Shown here one piece after another: positions 11,740-20,810 of a stretch of 64,000 bases of DNA. The stretch comes from Pseudopithomyces maydicus (Eukaryota > Ascomycota > Dothideomycetes > Pleosporales > Didymosphaeriaceae): contig JANTUC010000002.1 in NCBI GenBank assembly GCA_026873275.1, positions 930,001 to 994,000 on the forward strand. Reading direction: 5' to 3'. The position numbers and the translations under genes were made by a program. Numbering within the stretch: position 1 is the stretch's first letter; every line of letters starts with the position of its first letter. The notes beneath the pieces were generated by a model that made no database searches, had not been told where the DNA came from, and saw nothing but the letters and a program-made list of their open reading frames with translations.

Positions 11740-12237
11740 TCACAGCCCGGAGAGGTCGTTGTTGGATCGTTTCAGGCCTGAAAGATCTGTGGTAGAACGT
11801 CTCAGCCCCGAAAGATCGACGGAATTTCTCTTGAGCCCTGAGAGATCGGTAGTGAATCGCCTGAATCCGATAGAGAGGCTGGCTGCTCTCTTCAATCCGC
11901 TGAGGTCGGTAGTAGATCGTTGAACGAGCTCGGTCATCCACCGCTTCAGTCCAGACAGATCCGCAGTGGCACGTTCTTTCAGGCCAGACAAATCTGTAAT
12001 GGCACGTTCCTTCAGGCCAGGCAAGTCCGTGCTTGAGCGTTTTAATCCAGATAAATCAGTCGTGCGCTTTAATCCACTGAGATCAGCAGCAACCGGATCA
12101 GCGCCACGCCTGAGTCCTGACAAGTCCCTCTTTATCTGAGATTCCGAGGTTGATCCATAATCCCATGCGATAGGAGCGGCAGAAATCTGAAGCATAAGAC
12201 TTAGGAAAACAGCCAAGGCGACGAATACGGATCGCAT
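11740..12237 (-). CDS. Kex2-processed repeat precursor (candidate RiPP precursor)
   Basis: This single-exon gene encodes 165 residues. Residues 1-20 form a signal peptide (MRSVFVALAVFLSLMLQISA) and 21-37 a short pro-region ending in Lys-Arg. Residues 38-165 hold 11 copies of D-L-S/P-G-L. Dibasic KR or RR follows residue 37 and most repeats (ten dibasic sites), the classic target of the Golgi protease Kex2. From residue 108 on, the units are strictly ten residues: three variable residues, DLSGL, then KR/RR. One unit is diverged (A-A-S-L-S-I-G-F). The last copy ends exactly at DLSGL and the stop codon, so all products would share one C-terminus. Two linkers are KER and one is QR, which Kex2 should cut poorly. 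The Met at 12237 was chosen over 12300 because it starts the signal peptide. With the UstYa-type gene 1.4 kb away, the pair resembles fungal dikaritin loci (ustiloxin, phomopsin, asperipin). A pheromone-like or cell-surface repeat protein is the alternative. Confidence 0.85.
   Translation of the reverse strand: MRSVFVALAVFLSLMLQISAAPIAWDYGSTSESQIKRDLSGLRRGADPVAADLSGLKRTTDLSGLKRSSTDLPGLKERAITDLSGLKERATADLSGLKRWMTELVQRSTTDLSGLKRAASLSIGFRRFTTDLSGLKRNSVDLSGLRRSTTDLSGLKRSNNDLSGL
11743..12126 (-). repeat. tandem DLSGL/dibasic coding repeat
   Basis: Eleven DLSGL-type units with KR/RR/KER linkers plus two diverged units. Period is irregular (21-42 bases) in the 5' half and exactly 30 bases over about 11743-11916. 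Codon choice differs between units, so these are aged rather than freshly expanded repeats. Confidence 0.85.
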
Positions 12238-13645
12238 ATTGACAAGGATGGTGAAGTAAGCTATGAATTCGATGATCGCTGCAGATGGCAATGTTTCCAC
12301 GTATCAAGATCTGGGAAGAGTTGGCTGGCGTGGCAAATCTTTCCTCGTTTGTTGGTTTGAATAAGTTGGAGGCGTCGTGAGTGTGATTATGGCTGGATTC
12401 CTTTCTGGCTTTGTTCTGGATGTTTGTGTTGTTCCTTTTCGATTGAATATGCTATAGTATTTGTATATACGTCGTCGGCCATTATACACACGCTTTTGAT
12501 CCACTTTGAAGCTCGTCTCTGAGACCGGTTCCCTATGACGGTGGCCGTACGGGCTCCATCATCTCGACCATCATCCATCCACGGGTACTATCGTCGCTGT
12601 TTCGAAGACTACAGCTGCATCGGTCAGACTGCCTTTTGCAAGGCTTCAGTGTGGCTTTGCTGTCTTTGTCAGAAATCCCGTGCTACTGTGGCACCATGCT
12701 GGGTGATGGGCGCCGGGATCCGAGTGATTATCGGACAGGGTATGCGTTGAGCACGGACGCGTGGTTGAGCTTTCGGTCTCCGAACGCCAGGCTAACAGCT
12801 TGCGGCTATTCTTCGACATGCGCGTCATCGCGTCGTGCATGAGGCAAGGTTAGGCTTCTACCTATATTGCTTCCAGTCTCACATACTTGCTGATTCTACG
12901 TTGGTTTGTGTTGGTACGATCGACGATTTAATGTGCGGATGATGCCGTATCCAGACTCGTATAGCTCTTGTCCCGCGTTGAAGCTGTATTGCTCTGTAGT
13001 GTCACGACACTCCTCGCACTTGCTTCCTTTCCAAGTAACGTATTTCGCATGTTGCATAATGATGGCTTACGCCTAGACAATCTTCACACCGTATGTTGCT
13101 CAAAACAGTAGTAGTACACACCACGTACTTCTGACAAGCGACACCCGGCAGATTTCTGAATGGAGCAATAGTCTGCGAAGACATGGTTGGTAGCCGGCAG
13201 TAGCGTTCTCGATTGTTTGGTTGCAGGCCACCATCACTGGAGGCCACGGCCACCATTCTTAAATTCGGCGACAGCGGCAGGAAGATATCCCTGTAGGCCA
13301 CGCACAAAACGTGGGTTGAGCCAAGATCCCGGAGCTGGAACCTGCCTAAGTGATCCAATCTAAACAAAACAGGTTACGCATGAGTAGCCTGTGTATTACT
13401 CCTCAGCGAAGAGTTTCCCTGATCGTCGTTTTGGATAGCTGATGATGCATGCTTGTAAACGTTTCGGGGGTTCTCAAGATGATGAGACACTTACGCGACG
13501 GGGACTGAAAGGTCCTGCGGTTACCATGTCCGGGAGACCCACAGTGGTGAGCGTCTATTATGTTTAATGGTGTGCGTTCTGTGTCATATTGAACACGATC
13601 CTCACTTACAGCTTTTTCCCCTCAATCATCTCACACATCATCCAA
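12238..13645. promoter_or_regulatory. divergent region between precursor and UstYa gene
   Basis: The precursor (minus) and the UstYa-type gene (plus) are read away from this 1.4 kb, so both promoters must lie here. A poly-purine/pyrimidine and TATA-like segment (tatagtatttgtatatac, about 12450-12470) sits upstream of the precursor. The region also contains small reverse-strand frames of uncertain status at 12896-13527. No specific operator could be identified. Confidence 0.45.
12896..13057 (-). CDS. possible small Cys-containing protein (weak)
   Basis: This 53-codon frame starts at ATG 13057 and has protein-like composition: K-C-E-E-C, aromatic residues and a basic end. A second upstream frame (ATG 13184) has C-Q-K, V-V-C and C-E-D-C motifs and could join it through a short intron (gtaagc to caag). 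A further possible first exon (ATG 13527) precedes a GTAAGT donor and a tttag acceptor near 13367. I cannot settle one gene model. If real, it would be a third gene between the precursor and the UstYa gene. Confidence 0.2.
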   Translation of the reverse strand: MQHAKYVTWKGSKCEECRDTTEQYSFNAGQELYESGYGIIRTLNRRSYQHKPT

Positions 13646-14574
13646 ATGGGTCATCCACCGGAGAAATACTCAATCGATAATTACACTGTCGACGAAAGCC
13701 CCGATGATGATCAACGTTCTTCTTCCACAGATTATGATGCATCTGAAGCCTTGCTAGGGGCTACAAGTGGTGGTAGGACGTCCCACAAAATATCTAGTTC
13801 ATGGAGAATCTGGCTCAAAGAAAGATTCGCCAATGTACTCTTGGCTATCGCCCTCTTTATAATCGCGATAGAGAGTACATATGTTGTGGAAGTCCAACGA
13901 AGAGCAAACACCCGCTTTCTCGGCCCGAGTATGTCACTCTCAACACCCGCCTGCCCGCCCTGTTGCTCTTCTCACTGATGATTTGTAGCGGGATTGAGCC
14001 ATGAGAGAACAGTTTCCCGAACAATATACGAACATTCTAAATACATGTCGGAAAATGAAGAAGTAGCATCCAAAGCCTGGGATGAGATCCTTGCCGGTCA
14101 TGGAGTTATTGCTTTGGATGCCGATTTTGTTGCGAAGAAGAACCTTCCGCCAAGCGTGTCTCTGCCGGATGAGAGCGGAAACTTCATGTACGTGATAGAA
14201 GCATATCATGCAATTCACTGCACAGTAAGTCCTGAAAGAAAGACCATCGTAACTAGAAAGTAACACATCTTCAGAAAGTAATTCGAGAACATTATATTCT
14301 GATGGAGCAAGGACGCGCATGGAACTGGTCACGTCCGCACGATATGCACTGTTTTGATGCGCTGCGGCAATACATTATGTGCAACATCGACGATACCATC
14401 TTGTGGACAAGCGGCCATAGGGATACAGGTCATGGGCAAGAGAAAAAGTGCAACGATTGGGACGCACTCCGAAATTATGCAGAGTCCAAGTCGGCGAATT
14501 ACTTTGACGTTGAACCGGAGAAAGGTGTTCTGCATTTGAACAACTATCACGCTGGTGATGGGTTGACTTGGTAG
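13646..14574 (+). CDS. UstYa-family (DUF3328) membrane oxidase
   Basis: UstYa-like proteins catalyse oxidative steps, often macrocyclisation, on ribosomal or other peptides in fungal toxin and peptide clusters. Exons 13646-13928, 13989-14224 and 14275-14574 give 272 residues in phase. Residues 62-82 form one membrane anchor after a Ser/Asp-rich cytoplasmic N-terminus. The family's two HxxHC motifs are intact: H-A-I-H-C at 168-172 and H-D-M-H-C at 195-199, followed by F-D-A-L-R-Q-Y-I-M-C. The second intron sits directly after the first motif. Length is normal for the family. The gene is divergent from the repeat precursor, the arrangement expected for a RiPP locus; its substrate being that precursor is inference. 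Confidence 0.92.
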
Positions 14575-16413
14575 AGACACATTAGTGTTGGACAATGGGA
14601 TGATTCAATAAACACAATGCATTGAAACCGGCGTTGCGAGGTGGATTTTCACTATATTCCATGAGTTCAATATTCTGTGTTCAAAATGATACAAATTTTG
14701 AATGTTCCTTAGCCTTCACATCTTGATCAGCTCCAGCCTTGCCCACATGGCGTGGGATTCCGAATCAGGGGATGCTTAGTTGCCGTAGCGTCGGTGTACG
14801 AAAATAAATAACGATTCCGTATAACTCCCCATCTACGGAATTTGTTCCCGAGAATGAAGGATCACACGAGGTGGAGGCTCGGCCCTAGCAAAACCAAGGC
14901 TTGATTAATGATACGGTAAGGCTGAAAATGTGGGGAATAAATAGATGCAGCGGGTTCGGGATATATAGAATTACACGAACTCGATATACGCGGCCCGCAC
15001 AGCTAACGAGGTACTATACAACCGAAAGGATATTCATAGCATTTGACTCGGAAAAATTTTAATTGTCTCTCGTTTCTCAGCTACTCATCGACTTCTAGAA
15101 CCCTAGCACAGACGGGAAAAAATGGGAGTTACAATTAACCTGTATAGCTATGCCTCGACACACTTATATGCCAGCGAGCGCTGTGTTTCGTATCCAATCG
15201 TCTCCAAGCCGGCCATAGGTAGATTTCACTGCATTTGATTATCTGATGACATCTGCTAAGTGATCTGTATATGACGTAAAATCAGTATGAGATGGTGCCA
15301 TTGGCAATGATAAAGTTTCTATTGATCTTGCTACGCTCTCTTGTGTTCGGTGATCGATAACGTGTTTATTTGATTTATCATTCCATTATGGCGCGGTATT
15401 TGCAAAGTAATAGCGGGGCCGGCTTCGCGCACTTCTCAAACAGTGGTATGATTCTGTGTGGAAATCCGGCAGGGAGGGACTTGCAAAGCACCACCGGTGA
15501 TATCGGGAATCTCCGATACACTAGAATATACTGCAGCTCTGGCCATGCTCATGCATAATGCGCCTTGCAGGGAAGCAAGATTGGCTTGATGGACAAAGCG
15601 TATATGGTGCCAACGGCCGACCTGCATCGGAATAACTGAACGTCGTTGAGCTTGTGCAAAGTATACTAGCTATACACATGTGTTCGATTAGCTGATAGGT
15701 CTAGACCGCGATGACCCTGGAGAAATCTTCGATCTGGTATCCCCTATATTTCAATCTAGGTGGAGCATGTTGTATTGTACTAGTTTAGCCTCGATCGGGA
15801 GTGGTGCAGCAGTAAGTAGTCTGTTCTTTTGATTTTCCGGTATCGAGTGCATTGCATTGATGACCACCATTTGTTCGAAATTGCGGCGATATGTGGGCTG
15901 ACCAACAAATCCAACAATCAAATAAAGATCGACGATGCTACCGGACCGACAACAAGTTCTGCGCGAGGAGCGGCCTATAATGCATAGTATCCGAGATCTC
16001 GCAGCTTATTGAGACCGCACTGGTAAATTCGCTCATCGAACCTCGTAACCGCGATAGAGTAATCTGATAGTCCGATTTCGCTCACTCCGCCACTACCAGT
16101 CTCTTCTTAATTGTGGCATGCTGTCGTCTGTGTTTAGTCACATCCCTGTTATATTGAATAAGTCGAAGATAAGATTGATATAGAAATTGCACCGAATAAC
16201 AAAAATTGGCGTCAACCTGATGGAGAATTCCAGAAGATCTCTGTGGAAGATAAAGTAATATTGGTAAGCTACCCGCAGAATCCCTGAATAACTTGCCCGC
16301 GGTATCTACAGTATGAATCATATGAACAACGTTTGATTTCGGTACTGTACAGAAGGATTTCCCTTACAGACCATGACTGAAAAGTCATAGAGCAACTTGG
16401 TTGCAGTCGTCGC
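14575..16413. other. gene-poor stretch
   Basis: About 1.8 kb in which I see no credible coding frame. A short frame at 15370-15558 has no protein-like features. No second repeat precursor or second UstYa copy was found here. Confidence 0.5.
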
Positions 16414-17036
16414 TCAATCAAGTCCTGGGCAGTTCTCTGACAGCATCGCGGTAACACCATCGTCATAAGGGTACGGATCAATCCAAATGATATCGAATCT
16501 AAAGACCATGTTAACCAACCACGTCAGAACATGCTCAGATTGCACTCACGCGTCGTCGGGATAGCTTGGCGGGTTGTCGTCTTTTCCTAGTTCATCCACG
16601 ATTTCACTCAGAGCATCGTGCTCCCAGCAAATCAAGATGTTTCCTGTGCCTTTATATCCTTTTACAACATCTTCAACACACTTTGGATCGTCCCTGTCAC
16701 AGGACGTATCGACAGTGAGGCCAAGGTCATCCGCAAGGGGTTTTACCGTATCATAAGGACGTTTCCGTTTGCCATCTGACCAGGATTAATAACAATTAGA
16801 AATTGGAAGCATAGGGTCATACCGGATTTAGGCGTTTGTGCCATTATGTGCCCGATCTGGTACTGAGAAGTAGCGCCGAAGACTGTGCGCAGGCATTGTG
16901 CACGCTTTTGACCCTGTGCGCTCAGGCCGTTACCACTGGCTGGCTTTTCGCCATGGCGAATGAGGTAGACGGTAGGATTTGCCGCAGCCACCGTGCCAAC
17001 GAAAGCTAGGGCAGCGAGGAAGGATTGAAGCTGCAT
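16414..17036 (-). CDS. secreted phosphoglycerate-mutase-like (RHG) protein
   Basis: Histidine phosphatase superfamily, phosphoglycerate-mutase-like branch. Exons 16823-17036, 16550-16775 and 16414-16498 join to 174 residues. The N-terminus is a signal peptide (MQLQSFLAALAFVGTVAAA), followed at once by V-Y-L-I-R-H-G-E, the phosphohistidine motif. A second family feature is I-L-I-C-W-E-H-D-A-L, with the late catalytic His. Length is typical for the small fungal secreted members. It probably acts on an extracellular phosphoester; the substrate is unknown. A longer in-frame start at 17150 was rejected because it hides the signal peptide. Confidence 0.85.
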
Positions 17037-18062
17037 CGTTGGTATCGATACCCGGGCTTGGTTCGAGGTGGGAGAAGAGGGACTCTTATATAGCATGTAG
17101 GGTTCTGGCGATACAAGGAGCTTGATTTGGCAAGAGGAGTAATGTGTCAACTGTGATGGTCAAGTTTTGGCTGGATTCCATAGTGTCGCGTGGGTTTCAT
17201 TGCGAGTACTCGTGTTCGGAAGCCCACGAAGGGTTGGAAGCGGCCAATCAGCAAGGGCAGGTGCATACACATGGGTCCGAGAAAGGGCAATGCAGCTAGC
17301 AAGCTTCCTAATGGCGCCAAGTTCGCCGACGCCTCTTCCGGATCATGTCGATCATTGCAACAGGGGGCGAATCATTTCTGCACGTTGCGCAGGAGTGTGG
17401 GATATAATATGCTTAGCGTGCTAACTGCATCCGTTATTGCAATCAAGCCCTTGAGGAAGGCACGAAAGCAATGCTGCATGCCTTGGGAGATGTTTCTTTT
17501 TCTCTCTTCCGCCTTCTATCTTCATCTTCAAGTCACTCAAAGAGGCTCGGACGATACTCTCGGTCCGCGAGTGGGGCTCGCGTAGCCTTCGGTCTGCTCA
17601 AAAGAGAGCACAGGTCATCCACTTGATCACTGCTACCACAACTCCCCGATAATAGACTGAATTGGTTCATCGAGAATAGTCTAAGCTATAACGATAGTAT
17701 CAGTTCCTGATTCTTATCCTGAGCATATTGATCTTGGAATAATTCTATCGAACACGTGTGCCGCTAATTACTTTACAGATTGCTAGGTGGGAGGTAAGAC
17801 AAACTTTCACGGTAAAACTTGGGAAACACTCTATAAGCATAGCTTTTGCACATATATGAAACCGTTAGTTTCCTCGGGTGTCTCGGCGTTTCTTCACAAA
17901 GAGATCTCTTGCCTTTAAATAGATCTTCTCCTGGGTACCTGACATCTCACAATCGCCAATCCGGTAAGCCCAAACCTGTCAATCTGCTCGCTTCTAGCCA
18001 GAATATCACTCAACATGGTATGAGAATTTGTAGTAGACACAGTTTCGTAGTATCAAACTGAC
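17037..18062. other. intergenic, no gene seen
   Basis: Divergent spacer of 1 kb between two genes. Open frames at 17167-17585 lack protein character. An AT-rich part (17640-17860) may hold the promoter of the gene at 18063. Confidence 0.5.
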
Positions 18063-18833
18063 ATGCAAAATCAGTCTAGTGGAAGCTATGCAAGACAGAA
18101 CGTCGCTAACAAGGCTCCAAGCAGTCAATATACTGAATCGTCCGAAGTCAACACCACTTCCGACGCAGCCCTTATGGAGGACATCCAACCGACAGATGAT
18201 CCAAGCAAAATGTATAACTGGGATAGTAAGCCGGGGCACGGTATGAATGAAGAGGCCGGGCGGAAGGGAGCAGGCCTGCTGATCAATCACAACATAGGTT
18301 CACGTTCTGTCATCACAGATGCCATTGAAATGAAGAAGACTCTCTCTTCTGGCGCTCTCGAAACCCGCAAGGCTCTTTTGCGAGTTAAAAACGATTTCGG
18401 AAAGGCTTGCAAAGGAATCAAAGACGCACAACAGCTCGAAAAGACTACCCGTGACAACCTCACACAAATCGATGAAGAGATCAAGGAGCAGCAAGCAATA
18501 ATCCAAAATGACAACAATTTTATTGGTTCAGAGAACTACCATAACGAAGGCTTCATTGCTCTCGACAAGGCCAAAAGCAGGATTCGTGTTAGTCTCCTAT
18601 ACACTAAACAAGCATGACAAGCAATGCTAACAATTCTATAGGAGCTTCTGATATGCAACAGGGAAGCGCTCGCAAAAATCAATCAATTATCGGTCGATAA
18701 AGAAATTTTAGAAAGGATGTTGTCAGAGCATCTGGCCGAAGTTCAAGAGGCTGTGGATGGTCAACCACATGCGAAGCATCGGAAAGTGGACATCGGCAAG
18801 CGTGACTTTGATGGGGCATTTAAGAATCCGTAA
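18063..18833 (+). CDS. unknown charged, coiled-coil-like protein
   Basis: No family recognised. Exons 18063-18587 and 18642-18833 give 238 residues. The N-terminal 70 residues are hydrophilic and disordered. From about residue 100 to 220 the sequence is rich in Lys, Glu, Gln, Asn and Leu with heptad-like spacing, suggesting a coiled coil. The intron (gttagt to ctatag, branch gctaac) joins in phase. The TAA at 18831 is followed in the same frame by 123 more sense codons, so the annotated end may be a truncation (see next entry). No signal peptide or membrane segment is seen. Confidence 0.6.
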
Positions 18834-19205
18834 AATACTCGCTCACAGCATCACACGGCTTTTGATCCTCATCTCGATCCCTCTAACCCGGTTGTTCACA
18901 ATCCTGCCGTAGCTGCCGTAGCGCCTACCTCTTCTCTTAGCCGTCACGGCCAGCCGTCCTTTCCATCTTACAAAAATGACAGAAGATATCGGGCTCAAGA
19001 TTTCACCCGGAATTTGTCTATTGATCTTCCTACAACTAGAAGGGTTCACGAGAATCACAAGATCTCCCGAGAAGCGATTGATCATGTCACTATCCAAATA
19101 CTGTCTAGCCTTGCGAGATCCAATAAAAGTATCAAATGTAGGCCCAGAATTCTCAGTTCACAAGGACGCTGTCGGTCGCTTACTAGACGGACTAATCTAC
19201 TCTAG
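18834..19205 (+). pseudogene. in-frame continuation after a TAA stop
   Basis: Directly after the TAA at 18831 the same frame stays open to the TAG at 19203. Its composition is protein-like: Pro, His, Ser and Arg-rich, with P-H-L-D-P-S-N-P and R-R-Y-R-A-Q-D-F. It may be the original C-terminus of the preceding gene, separated by a nonsense change. No splice pair removes the stop in phase: the only nearby GT...AG is 19 bases and shifts the frame. Confidence 0.4.
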
Positions 19206-19492
19206 CCTTGATATATTATTGGTATAGCTGGCCGTAAAGGATTTCAGGCCGTCGCATAGGGTCAAGATCAAAGATTCACGGACACGAGCAAGTTCAGGCA
19301 CAGACGATGATTAACAACAGAGTTGAATTCAGTTTTAAGCAATTCCCACCTCCCTTCGAAAGTCGGATACGGGGAAAGCCTTTTTGTAAGCAAGCATGTC
19401 CCTCAAACATTCTCCAACGACGGAAATTCAACGAGTGAAATGTCGAACCAGCGTACTTCCAAATTCACCACACTTCACCATTGTCTTGACAT

Positions 19493-19777
19493 ATGGCTAC
19501 TGTTTACTTCTGCTTCCCTTGGTCTGCCACCTGGTTTGCCGCCTCGTTCGCGTTTTTTGCAGCGGCCGAGTTGGCACGAGCCTCAAAAGTGCCCTTGCCA
19601 GTATCCCGGCCAGCTCGGTCCTATATACCGGGTAAGTATAGATAATCTTGCGTGAATACCACTCTTGAGCTTACACCGGCAGAATTGATGGCTGATGCCC
19701 TTTCTTGGGTCATGGGGGTTTTGTTAGTGTTGCCAGACATTTTGCGTGAACGAAATATCGGCTTCTTAATTCAATGA
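19493..19777 (+). CDS. possible small membrane/secreted protein
   Basis: Two exons, 19493-19631 and 19683-19777, joined at a GTAAGT donor and a CAG acceptor, give 77 residues. The N-terminal 30 residues are aromatic and hydrophobic (signal or anchor), the middle is basic and Pro-rich, and the C-terminal part has a second hydrophobic segment (W-V-M-G-V-L-L-V-L-P). The good splice signals and the frame's neat fit favour a real gene. No family is recognised. Other frames over the same DNA look less protein-like. Confidence 0.35.
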
Positions 19778-20259
19778 AGTGGATTGTGAGTATCGGTGCG
19801 TTTCGATGGTTCTGAGCTGGGTCGATACGGATAGACATCTGTGGCTTTTATGTAGACCGTCGTTCTTCACGGCTCAATCATGCAAGGGATAACTGATAAT
19901 ACATCATCCTTCGTGTTAAAATGTTGAGACGTGAAAGTTGCAATGTACAACCTCCTGAAACAAACTTGCATGCGTTTTCTGCAAGGCACCTGTTTTCTGC
20001 ATCGCATAACCAATCGATATCAAAGACAGGTGCACAACACTCATGACTCATAGAATGTGCAGCAAGAGTGCGCCCCCACGACAATGTCGGTGAGGCAGTA
20101 AATCACCAGGCATTCTCGAAACGCCAAGGATTGCGAAAGTACATTTCAATTTTCCCCAATATTCACAAACGAGTGTTACCCTTATATACAATCCCTCCTC
20201 ACAATTTCCCCAACAACCCCCCTACTATATGTAGCGCTTCATCTCTTCGAACCGAAAAT
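19778..20259. other. intergenic, no gene seen
   Basis: Short spacer lying 3' of both neighbours. No coding frame supported. Confidence 0.5.
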
Positions 20260-20810
20260 CTACTGGGGGCCCAAAGATACCGAAGGCTTCGCACTACGCG
20301 AAAACGACGGGCGAGGCCCTCCAGTGGGAATGCCAGACGGGATTCCGGTAGGACGAGGCGGCAAGCTACCCGTTGGGCGTGGGGGCAAGCTACCCGTCGG
20401 GCGAGGAGGCAGACCGCCAGTCGGGAAGCCGGTGGGCCGGGAGAACGAGGGACGGGGTGGAAGACTGCCGGTGGGGCGAGGGGGAGGCCGGTTGGGATAC
20501 CGGTGGGCCGGGAGAAGGAGGGGAGTGGAGGGAGGCTGCCGGTGGGGCGGGGAGGGAGCCCGGTTGCTATGGGTAGATGGGTTAGTGGTGTTTTGGTGGG
20601 ATCATGGCGGTATCACATACGTATAGCGGTAGGGATGCCACTGGGTAGGCCGGTGGGGAGGGGACGGCTTGAGGCAGAGGGGGCGACCTCTTGGGCAACG
20701 GGGGCGGCGATGGAGCTTGACATTGTTAGATTTGCTGTTCTCACTACAGGGTGGTAAACTGGAAGGAGCTACCCTGCGGCAAAGAGCGCAATGACGATAG
20801 AGAACTTCAT
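20260..20810 (-). CDS. secreted proline-rich repeat protein, one-base frameshift
   Basis: The gene is hidden on the minus strand of a G-rich stretch. Exon 1 (20773-20810) starts MKFSIVIALFAAG, a signal peptide. It joins exon 2 (20621-20715) through a 57-base intron with a ctaac branch, and exon 3 (20260-20566) through a GTATGT...TAG intron. The mature part is built of Pro/Gly/Thr repeats: L-P-T-G-L-P-S-G-I-P first, then units of L-P-P-R-P-T-G-S. The exons total 440 bases, one short of a full frame. The repeat breaks at a run of five C (20480-20484 on this strand) and returns to pattern if one base is assumed missing. There are few charged residues and no dibasic sites, so it is probably a wall-associated or surface protein rather than a peptide precursor. 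Confidence 0.65.
20263..20566 (-). repeat. LPPRPTGS-type coding repeat
   Basis: Imperfect 24-base units encoding L-P-P-R-P-T-G-S, with the clearest three tandem copies at about 20340-20425 and diverged units on either side. The plus-strand complement reads as GRGGKLPV repeats, which is the antisense shadow. Confidence 0.7.

Noticed and set aside
11627..11941. Overlapping minus-strand frame with R-S-F-R/E-T repeats
   Set aside because: It is the DLSGL repeat read in another frame; the DLSGL frame has the signal peptide and dibasic sites.
11740..12126. CRISPR-like array
   Set aside because: The period is irregular, units are coding and diverged, and the host is a eukaryote.
15370..15558. Short plus-strand frame downstream of the UstYa gene, considered as a second peptide precursor
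   Set aside because: No signal peptide, no repeats and no dibasic sites.
20068..20757. Plus-strand open frames full of G-R-G-G-K-L-P-V repeats
   Set aside because: They are the complement of the minus-strand Pro-rich gene, which has a signal peptide and consistent introns; the plus frames have neither.
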